Source of the DNA: Pelodera strongyloides
Lineage: Eukaryota > Nematoda > Chromadorea > Rhabditida > Rhabditidae
Length of the DNA: 64,000 bases
Assembly: GCA_036852015.1 (NCBI GenBank)
Contig: JAANDG010000378.1
Location: 1-64,000 of the forward strand
Direction: 5' to 3'
The notes beneath the pieces are model-generated. The model made no database searches. It was not told the origin of the DNA and worked only from the letters and a program-made list of their open reading frames with translations. The position numbers and the translations under genes were made by a program. Numbering within the stretch: position 1 is the stretch's first letter; each line of letters opens with the position of its first letter. Below are positions 62,773 to 64,000 of the stretch, in pieces.

Positions 62773-64000
62773 TGAGAGAGAGAGAGAGAAATAAGAGAGA
62801 GAGAGAAGGAATAATCGAATAGCTAATAACAACGCAAGGAGCTTATTGGTACACATTAGAGAAAACAGTGCTATGAACTAACATATATTCCAAGGTTATA
62901 CCGATTATTTCTCTCTCAGCATGCATAAGTAGCCTCCGAAAACCCGGTCATTTTTATGGAATTTTCATGGAACAAAAACTAGTTTGGTTTGTGTAAGGTG
63001 GAAAATATTCCTTTCCTTTTTATTCAAATAAAGATTATGTACTTCTACACGCTCGATTAGGCAATATTTGGTCAGCGAGTCGAGAATTCCGTTGGAAATA
63101 CTTTTTAAAGAAAATATTGAGAAAATATTAAGAAACGACTGGCACGGCTGATACGCAACACGCTCAGGATGTGCGATGGCTCAGTGCACGGGAACGTGAA
63201 CTACTGAACCAATCGTACATACTCAGCGTAACGCACATCATCCAAACACACAATCAATAAAAAAAATAACAAACAAACAACAAAGCTCCCAAATTATATA
63301 ATAAGATCATATGAATAATCAATCACAGTCAACGTCAGTACCAGTTAGTAACCAACCTTGTTGAAGGTAAAGCAATCCTCAGTTAGATATATACTATTGA
63401 TACAAAAGTAAGACATTCACTGCAAACTTTCTAATGAGTTAGATTAGCTTCTCGTTACCACAGATACGAAAGCCAGGAATGAATGAATGAATGGAAAGGC
63501 TAACCACGGCCGGATATAAGCACAAAGTATTATGTATTGAATAACGAAGTTGTACATTATACTTATTTTATATCACTTTATTTGCGCATAGGAATACTGT
63601 ATTACATTCAGGTACCATACTATTTCAGAGGAGAAAAATTAGCATAGCAATATGCAAAGTTTTTCGCAGTGAACTCATAGCATAAACTTTTGATACTTGC
63701 CACCGTAACTACACATTCCAGCATTGGAATACTTTTTACTTCAAGGGGAAACCCTTTTCTTCTTTTTTTCTATTTCTTCAACTTGGATGCTCTCTCTCTC
63801 TCTCTCTCTCTTTCTCTTATTCTCTCTCTCTCTCTCCCTCTCTCTCCTAAATAGGGGAAAGCCGAAAATGAGCTGCCGCTCTGTGTCCGAATTTGCATGC
63901 AAATCGTGTGGATTAACAATGAGAAATGGGGGCGGGAAAGGGTCGGAGACAATGGGTTGTTGAAAAGGAGACGGGTTCAGTTCCCAGAATAAAGATTAGA
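62401..64000. other. Spacer with GA/CT microsatellites
   Basis: GA runs at 62730-62815 and a CT run at 63789-63850. No gene supported. B-box-like text GGGTTCAGTTCCC lies at 63974-63986 without a convincing A box. Confidence 0.45.

Noticed and set aside
1684..63850. CRISPR arrays
   Set aside because: Repeats are microsatellites, minisatellites or palindromic elements in a eukaryotic genome; no regular repeat-spacer pattern exists.

Overview
This window is nuclear DNA of a nematode, most likely a rhabditid with a repeat-rich genome; I cannot name the species. Three things support this. Telomere-type TTAGGC runs lie inside the chromosome (51573-51595, 38104-38120). Splice acceptors are of the TTTCAG/TTTTAG type, with several start codons directly behind what look like trans-splice acceptors. 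The repeat landscape is dominated by small palindromic DNA elements. Most of the 64 kb is non-coding.

Four host genes could be assembled exon by exon, with reading phase agreeing across every junction. (1) A small secreted acidic protein, + strand, 16454-17371, 3 exons. (2) A carboxypeptidase Q-type M28 metallopeptidase, - strand, 17702-25866, 14 exons, with all metal and catalytic residues present; it converges on gene 1 and seems to share a two-way polyadenylation zone with it. (3) A zinc-finger transcription factor of the tandem-CWCH2 type (the ZIC/GLI/AEBP2/ARID2 grouping), + strand, 45052-51349, 11 exons. (4) An unrecognised secreted protein rich in cysteines, - strand, 53572-57100, 7 exons.

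Mobile DNA: one intact Ty3/Gypsy LTR retrotransposon (5176-10364, - strand, one gag-pol reading frame of 1402 codons, LTRs differing at one base, duplicated target ATAAG) sits inside an older MITE. A non-LTR retrotransposon 3' fragment lies in a carboxypeptidase intron (18814-19452), and its 3' tail recurs at 47691 and 57339. Several palindromic MITE families fill introns and spacers. At least six families have ends at TTAA and begin with AG. They are nested in one another, and their ends sit at gene-processing signals: one supplies the stop codon of the carboxypeptidase, and others lie 4-17 bases from splice or trans-splice sites.

Layout: 1-5175 MITEs and microsatellites; 5176-10364 retrotransposon; 10365-16430 repeats; 16432-25877 the convergent gene pair; 25880-45040 gene-poor repeat territory (MITEs, CT/GA tracts, a near-perfect hairpin at 43748); 45049-51349 zinc-finger gene; 51350-53570 spacer with telomere-like repeat; 53572-57109 Cys-rich secreted gene; 57110-64000 repeats, including a 484-bp TTAA palindrome. 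All calls come from reading the sequence; no search was run.
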